Of a stretch of DNA of 64,000 bases, positions 26,113-34,007 are shown piece by piece. A program made the position numbers and the translations under genes. The notes under the pieces are model-generated. The model was given only the letters and a program-made list of their open reading frames with translations, did no database searches and was not told the DNA's origin. The number at the start of each line of letters is the position of its first letter. The first letter of the stretch is position 1. The DNA is from JAHDNZ01 sp036721855 (GTDB lineage: Bacteria; Bacillota; DTU065), in NCBI GenBank assembly GCA_036721855.1, contig DAIMKF010000008.1, positions 1 through 64,000 on the forward strand, given 5' to 3'.

Positions 26113-26709
26113 ATGGATACACGTTTATTTATTGTAGGTCTTTGTCAAGGAGAAATAATTAATAAAGCGTTACTTATGCAAAGACTCTTGTCAGAGAAAT
26201 ACAAAATCTATAAAAAAAGACTCCCACCGTTGCATATTACTTTTGAGGTAGTGGAGGCACCAGAAAAACAACTAATAGCTAAAATAAAAGACGCTATTTA
26301 TCAGGCCTCCCTTAATATCAATTCGTTTCCGATTAGAACCAATGGATTTGCCTGTTTCCCCCCACCTTATAAATCGGTCGGTTTGTTGATTGAAAAGGAT
26401 GAAGAGTTGGAATCTGCCGCCGGAATAATCAAAAAGCAGCTAAATAGGGCAGGTGTCTACACAACTAATCCCTTTGGTAGGAACAGGGTTTTCCATCTAA
26501 CTATAGTTAATACCTTTTTAGCTGATCGGAAATGGAGTGAAGATGAATTTCTTGAAGTTTGTCATGTGGTAGATAAAATTCCACTAGATTTACGAGGTTT
26601 GGTGTTTCAACTCGCTCTTTGGCATCCTACTAAGGTGAAAGAGGCAATGAGTGAAGGTACATTTCCACTTCAAGATAGAAAAATTGTATCAGTTAATCTT
26701 GAAACTTAA
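26113..26709 (+). CDS. 2H phosphoesterase, 2'-5' RNA ligase (LigT/ThpR) family
   Basis: The protein has 198 residues with the two catalytic H-x-T-x motifs: HITF with His41 and HLTI with His128. This family includes RNA 2',3'-cyclic phosphodiesterases that open cyclic phosphates on RNA ends. The protein is somewhat divergent in the region between the motifs. It has a good ribosome binding site (AGGAGG) and stands alone ahead of a substrate-binding protein gene. Confidence 0.82.
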   Translation: MDTRLFIVGLCQGEIINKALLMQRLLSEKYKIYKKRLPPLHITFEVVEAPEKQLIAKIKDAIYQASLNINSFPIRTNGFACFPPPYKSVGLLIEKDEELESAAGIIKKQLNRAGVYTTNPFGRNRVFHLTIVNTFLADRKWSEDEFLEVCHVVDKIPLDLRGLVFQLALWHPTKVKEAMSEGTFPLQDRKIVSVNLET

Positions 26710-26897
26710 AAAAGTTCTTTGGTAAAAATTACTAGTCGCTCTAATTACAAAAAAACGGTTGCTTTTCCAGGTCACAAAAAATCTTCTTGGTTTAGTTTGG
26801 TTTTAGTTATTAATTTAGAAGGGAAAGAGTGTTGCTATACATAATTAACTTTATGATGAACAATTTTACTATGAAAGACTTTTTAGGGGGGTTTGGT

Positions 26898-28181
26898 ATG
26901 CGTAAAGCTACTTTACTACTAGTTATTGTTTTGCTATTTGGAGTGTTAGCATCAGCAGTGGAGATAACTGCTTGGGTTACCTATGGAGGAGTTATGGGTA
27001 ATATTCTCAAGGAAATGATTGACAAAGACTTTTCTCCTAAAACGGGTATAAAGGTTAGATACGAACCTTATATGGTTGATGCTGCTTTTTTTCAAAAAGC
27101 ATTGTTAGCTATAGCTACAGGTGACGCACCTGATGTTATGACACTAGGAGCAGGACAGGTTGTTGATCTTGCCTTGCGTGGAGCAATTGAGGATCTTAAT
27201 TCTTTTCCCGATTATAATAAAGCTGTTGCAGATATTTATCCTGGGGCACTAAGAACATTAACATTTAAAGATCATGTTTTTGGCTTGCCTTTTGAACTAG
27301 GATGGACAATTTCATTTTATAGGTCGGATATTTTTAATGAATTAGGACTAAATCCTCCTAATACTTGGGATGAACTCAAAAAAATAATTCCCAAGATTCA
27401 AGCACAGGGGAAATCCATGTATCTTTCAACAATTGGCAACACACCAGATGGTCATGTACGTGCGTTTTTCCCATTTATCTACCAAAGAAACCAGGATATC
27501 TTTACAGAAGATGGTCTACGTTCTAATTTAGATTCTCAAGCAGCATTAGAGGCTTTTAGAGAGTTTACATCTTTTTATACTGAGTATAAATCACCTCTTG
27601 AGTTACCTGAAATTGAAGCCTTTAGCAATGGAGATACACCTTATATGGTATCCCTCAATTGGCTTTATTCAAGATTTATCCTTGGTAAACCACAGCTAAA
27701 AGGTAAGTGGGGTATTACACAGGCACCTGGAACAGTTGATGCTAAAGGTAAGATAAATAGGAATGTGCCGTTATCTTCCTTTGCTTTTGCCATGCCGGTA
27801 AATAAAAACCAGGAAAAACGTCAAGCAGCTTGGGAATTCTTAAAATGGATCGCTTCAGATGCAGTTCAAAAAGAGTTCCAAAAGAGAATCTATGATTCAC
27901 CGGAAGAATGGATTTTAGTTTTTGGGACTAAAGGAACAGCCAACTCTGAGGTGTTTGACGAAAAGGATCGTAAAGTAATTGATGCTACATTAAAAGAAGC
28001 AATTGGTCCAAAAGCTGTTGTAGGTGGTTACCAGACCTATCGTTACCTTAGCTTTGCCTTTTCAAAAGTAGTCATGCAAAAAGAAGATCATAAAAAAGCT
28101 CTCTTAGAGGCAGCTAAAGATTCTAATAATGAGTTGATTAAAAAGCAAAAAGAGTTCGAGCGTTTTGTCAAAAAACTTTAA
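26898..28181 (+). CDS. ABC transporter substrate-binding protein, family 1 (orphan)
   Basis: The protein has 427 residues with a signal peptide (MRKATLLLVIVLLFGVLASA) but no lipobox cysteine, followed by a sugar-type family 1 binding fold. The hinge signature GDAPDVMTLGAG and the LGLNPPNTWDEL segment are typical. The ATG at 26898 after AGGGGGG is preferred to the upstream in-frame start at 26829. No permease or ATPase gene is adjacent, so the transport partner, if any, lies elsewhere. The ligand is probably a sugar or oligosaccharide, by family only. A paralogue lies at 32552. Confidence 0.85.
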   Translation: MRKATLLLVIVLLFGVLASAVEITAWVTYGGVMGNILKEMIDKDFSPKTGIKVRYEPYMVDAAFFQKALLAIATGDAPDVMTLGAGQVVDLALRGAIEDLNSFPDYNKAVADIYPGALRTLTFKDHVFGLPFELGWTISFYRSDIFNELGLNPPNTWDELKKIIPKIQAQGKSMYLSTIGNTPDGHVRAFFPFIYQRNQDIFTEDGLRSNLDSQAALEAFREFTSFYTEYKSPLELPEIEAFSNGDTPYMVSLNWLYSRFILGKPQLKGKWGITQAPGTVDAKGKINRNVPLSSFAFAMPVNKNQEKRQAAWEFLKWIASDAVQKEFQKRIYDSPEEWILVFGTKGTANSEVFDEKDRKVIDATLKEAIGPKAVVGGYQTYRYLSFAFSKVVMQKEDHKKALLEAAKDSNNELIKKQKEFERFVKKL

Positions 28182-28284
28182 GGAATCCGATTAAACTTTT
28201 GCTTTATCTCAAACTAAGAAAGTGCATGTACTAAATTAATTGGATCAAACCTTTACAAAGGGTATCCGAAAATAATCTGGATCT

Positions 28285-28323
28285 AAAAGAACGAGAAGCC
28301 AATTACTTCTCGTTCTTTTTTAG
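28285..28323 (+). terminator. Rho-independent terminator
   Basis: AAAAGAACGAGAAG pairs with CTTCTCGTTCTTTT around CCAATTA and is followed by more T. It lies about 100 bases after the substrate-binding protein gene. Confidence 0.85.
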
Positions 28324-28465
28324 GCAAAACAGTAAAATGGTTATAAATATTCAGTTGTAATTAGGTAAGAATCTGTCTTTATTTAGGCAGTGTATTCTTC
28401 TAAGAAGAGCTTTTAATATATAGGCACAGTAAATACAATAAAGGCTGAGATACTCAGTTGCTGAC

Positions 28466-29077
28466 TCATATTAAAAATGAGGCTAACAACTGCAAGACAA
28501 ACGGGACAAACATTGAAAGGACAGCTCCGGAAATAAAAGCAGCTAGTGCTGTTTTAGGACCTGCGACTTTTAAGATAACAGGCAGAGTACTATCCATTGT
28601 AGTTGCTCCACCGGCAGCAAAGGTTAGTGGCTTTATTCCTCCTTTTTCCAAGTTGCTTTTGGCCAATAGAGGTGCCAGAAAAAAGGTGCCTAATTCACGG
28701 AAAAGATTAGTCAAAAAGGCAACTGTTCCTAGTTCCGGTGAAACCAGTTTGCCAAGGAGTGGACCGGAGAGGCTATACCAGCCAAAAGCTGAGGCACAAG
28801 TTAAGCTAGGCAGCCAACCGAGCGGTAAAAATAGACCGGCAAAAAGTGCGCCGGATAAAGAACCTACACCGATCAGCATAGGATAGATAAGCAGAGAAAA
28901 ACCTTCCTTTTTAATCTGTTTAAAAAGCTCTCTATCTTGTCCAAAATCAAAACCGACAAAAAACATCATTAGTAGCAGAGAGATTGTCACTAAATGGTCT
29001 ATGGTATAACTAAAATCAGGATAGATATAACCAAATAAGATCCCCAAAAGCACAGTAATAATTATTTTAATTGTCAT
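28466..29077 (-). CDS. LysO-type lysine exporter, C-terminal component
   Basis: The protein has 203 residues with about six hydrophobic segments and matches the C-terminal part of LysO (YbjE, DUF340), the L-lysine exporter. FGWYSLSGPLL and GGATTMDSTLPVILK are conserved segments. Its start overlaps the 91-residue upstream protein by 11 bases, so the two are translated together and probably form one transporter. In E. coli LysO is one chain of about 300 residues; here the two halves are separate complete genes. Confidence 0.8.
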   Translation of the reverse strand: MTIKIIITVLLGILFGYIYPDFSYTIDHLVTISLLLMMFFVGFDFGQDRELFKQIKKEGFSLLIYPMLIGVGSLSGALFAGLFLPLGWLPSLTCASAFGWYSLSGPLLGKLVSPELGTVAFLTNLFRELGTFFLAPLLAKSNLEKGGIKPLTFAAGGATTMDSTLPVILKVAGPKTALAAFISGAVLSMFVPFVLQLLASFLI

Positions 29078-29342
29078 TTAGATCCCTCCTAAGGAGGTAG
29101 AGCTTAACTGCTAAAAGGCTACCGGCAACTGTAGCTACACAAAGGATGAAAGCTTGGATTCCCAAGGATTTAAGCATGTGAAGAAGTTCCTTGTTGGCGC
29201 CAATACCATATCCTAGTGAAAAAAGCATAAGTAAAAGAATCCCCCAAGAGATGCGACTAGTATCTTTCTTTGGTAACTTAAAAATATTACCGGCCAGGAA
29301 ACCAAGACCAAGAAAGAGAAAACAAAGCAGCAAAAAATGCAT
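29067..29342 (-). CDS. LysO-type lysine exporter, N-terminal component
   Basis: The protein has 91 residues with three membrane segments (FLFLGLGFLAGNIF; ISWGILLLMLFSLGYGIGANKELL) and matches the N-terminal LysO domain. It begins at an ATG after GGTGGTGAAACTCG and overlaps the gene for the larger half. The split form of the exporter is known in Bacillota. Substrate is by family; no lysine riboswitch was found in the leader. Confidence 0.75.
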   Translation of the reverse strand: MHFLLLCFLFLGLGFLAGNIFKLPKKDTSRISWGILLLMLFSLGYGIGANKELLHMLKSLGIQAFILCVATVAGSLLAVKLYLLRRDLNDN

Positions 29343-29849
29343 CGAGTTTCACCACCATTATTAGTTACTCTTAAAATAACAGTCTTGTACTTTTAAGAGC
29401 CAGGTTTTTACTTACCTTTGGAATTAGTTGAGATAGCATTCTACAGATCAAACATATTTAACATTCAAGGTTTGAATCCTCCAAGAATAAATACAACCAG
29501 CAAAAAACCAGGATATTATTACTGGAGATGGCTTTAGCTCAAACTAAAATTTTTCTAAGGTGCCGTAAGCTTTCAGAGAATTCACTTTCTGTTAAATCCA
29601 TGGTAAGTCTTCTATCGAGTTACTGGAGATTCCAGCCTTTAGAAGTGGGGATATATTTAGCAAAGCATTACTAAAGTAATTACGTAGTTCTAAGTACTCC
29701 GGATACCAATATTAATCGCAATTTACCGGAATGTTAAAAATAATTTGAACATATAGTAGCAAAACTCTAACTTTTAATAGTTTAACTCACTTTTTATGGT
29801 GGTATATTAAAACAGCATAATAATTTATTTACAAAGAGAGGGAACTAAG
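29343..29849. other. Intergenic region between divergent genes, with a putative promoter
   Basis: About 510 bases. TTTAAC at 29781-29786 and TATATT at 29803-29808 (16-base spacing) could be the promoter of the rubredoxin-flavoprotein pair. The rest shows no conserved element; no riboswitch or RNA gene is recognised. Confidence 0.4.
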
Positions 29850-30011
29850 ATGGAAAAATGGGTTTGTACAATTTGTGGTTATGTCTATGATCCTGAAATT
29901 GGTGATCCAGATAACGGCATTGCTCCTAAAACAGCATTTGAAGATATTCCAGAAAGCTGGGTCTGCCCTGAGTGTGGTGTAGGTAAGAATTTATTTGAAA
30001 AGGAAGATTAA
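29850..30011 (+). CDS. Rubredoxin
   Basis: The protein has 53 residues with the two rubredoxin iron-binding knuckles: CTICGY near the N terminus and CPECGVG near the C terminus, with the usual GDPDNGI and W/F core residues. It is a one-electron carrier in the cytoplasm. The ATG follows AGAGAGGGAACTAAG. Only three bases separate it from the flavoprotein gene, which it most likely serves as electron donor for reducing O2 or NO. Confidence 0.95.
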   Translation: MEKWVCTICGYVYDPEIGDPDNGIAPKTAFEDIPESWVCPECGVGKNLFEKED

Positions 30012-30014
30012 CCT

Positions 30015-31196
30015 ATGCAAATAGAAAAGGTTACCCATCGGGTAGACTGGATTGGTGTAGCCGATCCGAAACTGGAAATCTTCGATATTGTGATACCAAC
30101 CGAGTGGGGAACAACTTATAACGCTTATATCATTAGCGCTGAAAAGATAACTTTAGTCGACACAGTCAAAGACGTTTTCGCAGAGTCATACCTAGCCAAA
30201 ATAAAAGCTAGGGTTAATTTAGACAGGATTGAGTACTTGGTAGTCAATCACACAGAACCGGATCATTCAGGTTCGATAGCTAAGTTGCTCGAACTTAATC
30301 CTAACATCACAATTGTAAGCACTAAAGCTGGCAACTTATTTCTAAAAGAACAAGTAAATAAACCTTTTAAGTCTTTAATTATAAATGATGGGGATACATT
30401 AAATCTTGGTGATATGAATTTAGAGTTTATTGAGGCACCATTCTTGCATTGGCCGGATTCAATGTTTATCTATCTTAAAGAAGAACAAGTTCTCTTTACT
30501 TGTGATGCTTTCGGGTGCCATTTCTGTGATAAAAACGGTAAAATTTTCAATGATGAAATAGTTAATTTTAAAGAAGCTTACCGCTATTATTACGATGAAA
30601 TAATGTCTCCATTTAAGTCATACATTATGGATGCTACAGAGAAAATAATTAATTTACCTGTAAAAATAGTTGCTACCGGCCATGGGCCTATTCTTAGAAA
30701 AGAACCTAAAAAATATTTTAATTTATATTTAGACTGGAGTCGTCCCCCAAAAAAAAACAAGAAAAAACTGGTTGTGGCTTATATTAGCGCCTATGGTAAC
30801 ACTAGAAAAATAGCCGAAGCAATTGCTAGTGGTTTTAGCAACTCTGGTGGAGAAGTTGATCTTTTAGATGTTGCTTCGATGGACTTTAGAAAGATGCGCA
30901 AGGCATTTGAAGAAGCTGATGCACTAGCCTTTGGGTCACCAACATTTAATGCCGATGCAGTAGTTCCAATTTGGGTTGCCTTAAGTGCCGTCTCTCCAAA
31001 AACCAGTCGAAATAAACCAGCTTTAGCTTTTGGTGATTATGGCTGGAGTGGCGAAGGTGTTTTAAACATCGCCGAACGGCTAAAAAGTTTGAAACTTAAA
31101 TTAGTAGCAGATGGATTTAGGGTTAGGTTTACCCCTACAGCTTCGGATTTAAATAAAGCAAAGGAGCTTGGTGAGAGATTATATCACGAAAGTTAA
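30015..31196 (+). CDS. A-type flavoprotein (FprA/flavodiiron protein)
   Basis: The protein has 393 residues. The N-terminal two thirds form a metallo-beta-lactamase-like diiron domain (NHTEPDHSGS with the H-x-E-x-D-H ligands; CDAFGCHF; ATGHGPI), and the C-terminal third is a flavodoxin domain binding FMN (ISAYGNTRKIAEAI, FGSPTFNADA). Flavodiiron proteins reduce O2 to water or NO to N2O, protecting anaerobes. Rubredoxin, encoded just upstream, is the usual electron donor. The length is normal and all diiron ligands appear present. Confidence 0.93.
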   Translation: MQIEKVTHRVDWIGVADPKLEIFDIVIPTEWGTTYNAYIISAEKITLVDTVKDVFAESYLAKIKARVNLDRIEYLVVNHTEPDHSGSIAKLLELNPNITIVSTKAGNLFLKEQVNKPFKSLIINDGDTLNLGDMNLEFIEAPFLHWPDSMFIYLKEEQVLFTCDAFGCHFCDKNGKIFNDEIVNFKEAYRYYYDEIMSPFKSYIMDATEKIINLPVKIVATGHGPILRKEPKKYFNLYLDWSRPPKKNKKKLVVAYISAYGNTRKIAEAIASGFSNSGGEVDLLDVASMDFRKMRKAFEEADALAFGSPTFNADAVVPIWVALSAVSPKTSRNKPALAFGDYGWSGEGVLNIAERLKSLKLKLVADGFRVRFTPTASDLNKAKELGERLYHES

Positions 31197-31232
31197 ATTT
31201 CAGATATTTTTTAGGTTATAAAAGATAATCCC

Positions 31233-31255
31233 AACCCCCATCCTTGATGGGGGTT
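31233..31255 (+). terminator. GC-rich hairpin after the flavoprotein gene
   Basis: AACCCCCATC pairs perfectly with GATGGGGGTT around a 3-base loop. There is no long T-run after it, so it may be a weak terminator or a 3'-end stabiliser. Confidence 0.55.
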
Positions 31256-31320
31256 AGTTGTATTTATTGGTTGTAAACGTTAAAATATATTTTAGCTAAC
31301 TCAAGGTGAGGGGAATAATA

Positions 31321-32106
31321 ATGGAGCTGCCTAAAAATTATCTACGTAAGCTTTGGCGTGCTGCAATGGAATTTGAAATGTTGTTTTCAAAGGATAAAGT
31401 TTTAGTAGGACTTTCAGGAGGCAAAGATAGTCTGTTTTTACTTTACGCTCTAAAAGTAATGCAGTTGCATTCTCCATTTCCTTTTGAATTAGCAGCAGCT
31501 ACTATTGACTTGGGTTTTAGTGATCTAGATGCAAACTATCTAAGAGCTTACTGTGATAGGTTAGAAGTTCCGTTCTTCTTGGAAAGAACAGCTATCAGTA
31601 ACCTAGTTATAGAGACTGCACCGGACAATCCTTGCAGTAAATGTGCCTTTTTTAGAAGAGGGGCCTTGCTTACAATTTGTCAAAAAGAGGGTTATAATGT
31701 TTTAGCTCTTGCCCATCACCAAGATGATGCAATTGAAACCTTTATACTCAGCCTATTATATTCGGGTCAAATAAAAACTTTTTTACCTAGGACTAACCTT
31801 GGTCGTAGTGGGGTCAGGGTAATTCGCCCCCTAGCTTATTTTAAAGAAGCTGAAGTTAAAGGTGCTCTTAAGTTTACCGGAGTACAGGCTATTAAAGATC
31901 CTTGTCCATATTCAGGGAGAACTCAAAGAACAAAGGTTAAAGCTCTTTTAAAAACACTTGTTAAAGAAAACCCTAATGTTTATACTCATCTTCTTTCTGC
32001 AATGAGGGAAGGTAAAAAAATAGAATTGTGGCCCAAAACACCTAGTAAAGAAGAGATGCACAGACGATATAAAACATTTTTAGGCAACGTTGACACTTTA
32101 ATGTAA
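31321..32106 (+). CDS. TtcA-like PP-loop tRNA 2-thiocytidine biosynthesis protein
   Basis: The protein has 261 residues of the PP-loop ATPase superfamily, with the pyrophosphate loop SGGKDS, an internal CSKC pair, and AHHQDDAIETF. These match the TtcA/TtuA group, which thiolates tRNA using an iron-sulfur cluster. TtcA modifies C32; TtuA-type proteins modify U54 and carry zinc fingers, which are absent here. The ATG at 31321 follows GGTGAGGGG. A strong promoter for the next RNA element overlaps its 3' end. Confidence 0.78.
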   Translation: MELPKNYLRKLWRAAMEFEMLFSKDKVLVGLSGGKDSLFLLYALKVMQLHSPFPFELAAATIDLGFSDLDANYLRAYCDRLEVPFFLERTAISNLVIETAPDNPCSKCAFFRRGALLTICQKEGYNVLALAHHQDDAIETFILSLLYSGQIKTFLPRTNLGRSGVRVIRPLAYFKEAEVKGALKFTGVQAIKDPCPYSGRTQRTKVKALLKTLVKENPNVYTHLLSAMREGKKIELWPKTPSKEEMHRRYKTFLGNVDTLM

Positions 32107-32118
32107 ATATTATAAAAT
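32090..32118 (+). promoter_or_regulatory. Strong sigma-A-type promoter for the guanine-aptamer RNA
   Basis: TTGACA at 32090-32095 and TAAAAT at 32113-32118 are 17 bases apart. The predicted start near 32125 lies just before the first helix of the structured RNA. The -35 box is inside the end of the upstream tRNA-modification gene. Confidence 0.75.
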
Positions 32119-32127
32119 GAAAATATA

Positions 32128-32368
32128 GTGACTACAGTGGTTCCTCGTATAATCCTAGGGATATGGCTTGGGAGTATCTACCAGATAGCCGAAAACTATC
32201 TGACTATGAGGGAGCGGCACTCGAGTCTGTCTACCTACCCACTTACAGTATACGGGACTGCCAACCCGGTTAAAGACTGTAAGAGTTCAGACCGGGTGGT
32301 TTCTCCACTCATTATTCGAGGAGGACGGAACCATCAGGGAGGTGGGCATTAACAGTAGTCGCAATGAG
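32128..32368 (+). ncRNA. Large structured leader or standalone RNA containing a guanine aptamer and a pseudoknot
   Basis: The region is bounded by helices whose arms are far apart. GTGACTAC at 32128-32135 pairs with GTAGTCGC at 32355-32362, and GTGGTTCC at 32137-32144 pairs with GGAACCAT at 32327-32334. Between them lie the guanine aptamer and a candidate H-type pseudoknot: CTTACAGT (32242-32249) with ACTGTAAG (32276-32283), and CCAACCCGGT (32261-32270) with ACCGGGTGG (32291-32299). CTCATT (32308-32313) can also pair with AATGAG (32363-32368). Promoter and terminator frame a transcript of about 280 nucleotides. I do not recognise the class beyond the aptamer. Confidence 0.6.
32143..32211 (+). 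promoter_or_regulatory. Purine riboswitch aptamer, guanine type
   Basis: P1 is CCTCGTA with TATGAGG; the conserved TATAAT junction, GGATATGG loop, AGTATCTACC junction and a P3 stem AGATAG/CTATCT follow. The specificity position in GACTATG is C, the guanine-type base (adenine aptamers have T). All core segments known from xpt and add aptamers are present. Unusually, the aptamer is followed by about 160 bases of further structure before the terminator. Confidence 0.9.
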
Positions 32369-32371
32369 AGG

Positions 32372-32405
32372 AAAAACTGCAGGTCAAATAACCTGCAGTT
32401 TTTTA
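32372..32405 (+). terminator. Strong terminator ending the guanine-aptamer RNA
   Basis: AAAAACTGCAGGT pairs perfectly with ACCTGCAGTTTTT around CAAATA, followed by T. About 145 bases separate it from the next start codon. It does not obviously compete with the aptamer P1 stem. Confidence 0.85.
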
Positions 32406-32551
32406 TTTCATATTAAAATATTAAAAATTGTTAGTTTATGTAGGAAGGATACACTTATTATTAGTGGATTTTGAATGAGGAAGGAATTTATTATAGGCTG
32501 TCTAAGTACTAATTAAAGGTACTAAACAGTTTTTTAGGGGGGGAGTGTACA

Positions 32552-33871
32552 ATGACACAAGGAAGAATAAAAACTATGAAAAAGAGTAGCTATTGGTTTT
32601 TTCTCTTAGTTTTTCTCCTGTTATTTGGATCTGTGGTGGCTTCTGCAGTAGAATTAAGGGTTTGGATGGTAGGGGTCAGTAACGAGCAAGTAAAGATAAT
32701 CAATGATATTCTTGATGCGGATTTTACTCCCAAAACCGGTATTAAAGCTCGGATCGAACAACTGCCTTGGTCGGGATCTGACAATAGGATGTTACTGGCT
32801 GCTGCCTCGGGAGATACTCCTGATGTTGCTTTGATGAGTGGTCTTTTAGCAGCAGAGATGGGTATTCGCGGAGCAATGGTGGATTTAAAACAGGATTTTG
32901 GCGCGGACTTTAACAACCACATTAAGGATACTTTTCCAAATGCCTTTAGGACCTACGAATTTATGGGGGCAGTTTTTGGGGTACCATTTCAAATGGCAGT
33001 ATCCCCAATGGTCTATCGCCATGATATTTTAAAGGATTTAGGACTTGTCAAACCAGAGACTTGGGATGATATCCGCACCATGATTCCAAAGCTACAAGCT
33101 AATCAGATGAATTTTGCTTTAGCTTATGGAATCGAAGCGGAATCTTTCAGAGATTTCCAGATGTTTCTCTGGCAAAATGGTGGCGATATGTACAGTCAGG
33201 ATCGTACTAAATCTGCTTGGGATACACCTCAATCGTTAAAGGCTTTCAAAGAATATACAGATTTATACAGAACTTACAAAATTCCTCAGGCACCTCAACA
33301 TTTCGAATCATTCCGTCGCGGTGAATTACCAGTGGCTTGCATTCCTTGGTGGACATATGCCAACTATTCGATGGGTTTGCCCGAACTGGTTGGAAAATTT
33401 AGTTTATCGGTTGTTCCGGGGACAAAACGTGATGGTAAAATCTACCATACAAACTGGGCAGCCGGAACACCTCTGGCCATGTTTAAAAACACTAAGCATA
33501 AAAAAGAAGCCTGGACATTTATGAAATTTATGACTAGCGTTGATTTCCAAAAGCAGTATACCAAACTAATCTCTGAGAGAATCCCAGGCTCTATATACCT
33601 ACCATCTACCAGAAGTGCTTATTCTTATATGCCAATTCCAGAACAGCATCGGCAGGTATTTTTACAACAGGCTAACTATTCTATGACTCCACCGTTTGCT
33701 ATTGCCTCTGAAATGGTTGTAAACAGGTATATTGAATTTGCAATTAACAAAGTTGTAGTTCAGAAACTAAATACAGAAGAAGCTCTTCTAGAAGCAGCCA
33801 AACAAATGAATAGTGATTTAAGAACCAGAATCGCAGATTATAACCGTTTCATTAAGAAGTACCAGAAATAA
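32552..33871 (+). CDS. ABC transporter substrate-binding protein, family 1 (orphan)
   Basis: The protein has 439 residues with a signal peptide (hydrophobic core FFLLVFLLLFGSVVASA), then a family 1 solute-binding fold with GDTPDVALMSG and LGLVKPETWDDI. It has no lipobox cysteine. It is paralogous to the protein encoded at 26898-28181. No permease or ATPase is adjacent. The upstream RNA with a guanine aptamer could regulate it, which would suggest a purine-related ligand, but the family mostly binds sugars. The start ATG follows a GGGGGGGAG run. Confidence 0.85.
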   Translation: MTQGRIKTMKKSSYWFFLLVFLLLFGSVVASAVELRVWMVGVSNEQVKIINDILDADFTPKTGIKARIEQLPWSGSDNRMLLAAASGDTPDVALMSGLLAAEMGIRGAMVDLKQDFGADFNNHIKDTFPNAFRTYEFMGAVFGVPFQMAVSPMVYRHDILKDLGLVKPETWDDIRTMIPKLQANQMNFALAYGIEAESFRDFQMFLWQNGGDMYSQDRTKSAWDTPQSLKAFKEYTDLYRTYKIPQAPQHFESFRRGELPVACIPWWTYANYSMGLPELVGKFSLSVVPGTKRDGKIYHTNWAAGTPLAMFKNTKHKKEAWTFMKFMTSVDFQKQYTKLISERIPGSIYLPSTRSAYSYMPIPEQHRQVFLQQANYSMTPPFAIASEMVVNRYIEFAINKVVVQKLNTEEALLEAAKQMNSDLRTRIADYNRFIKKYQK

Positions 33872-33876
33872 ACGAA

Positions 33877-33919
33877 AAAAGAGAGGTCACCACAATATTT
33901 GTTAGGTGGCCTTTCTTTT
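33877..33919 (+). terminator. Rho-independent terminator
   Basis: AAAAGAGAGGTCACC pairs with GGTGGCCTTTCTTTT (two wobble pairs). It lies just after the substrate-binding protein gene. Confidence 0.8.
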
Positions 33920-34007
33920 ATGTTTAAAATGTTTGTGTTAATATATAACATAAGGGGATAGGTAAAAAAGCTTAGTAGCTTTAATTGGTAGACAGGAGCT
34001 GAAAAGA

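Noticed and set aside
29343..29849. Lysine riboswitch in front of the lysO pair
   Set aside because: None of the conserved lysine-riboswitch core segments could be found in the leader on the minus strand.
32212..32368. PRPP (ykkC-type) aptamer in tandem with the guanine aptamer
   Set aside because: Tandem guanine-PRPP switches exist, but the conserved ykkC segments (such as CTGGTCC and ACACGG...GGGA) are not found here, and the downstream gene is not purine biosynthetic.
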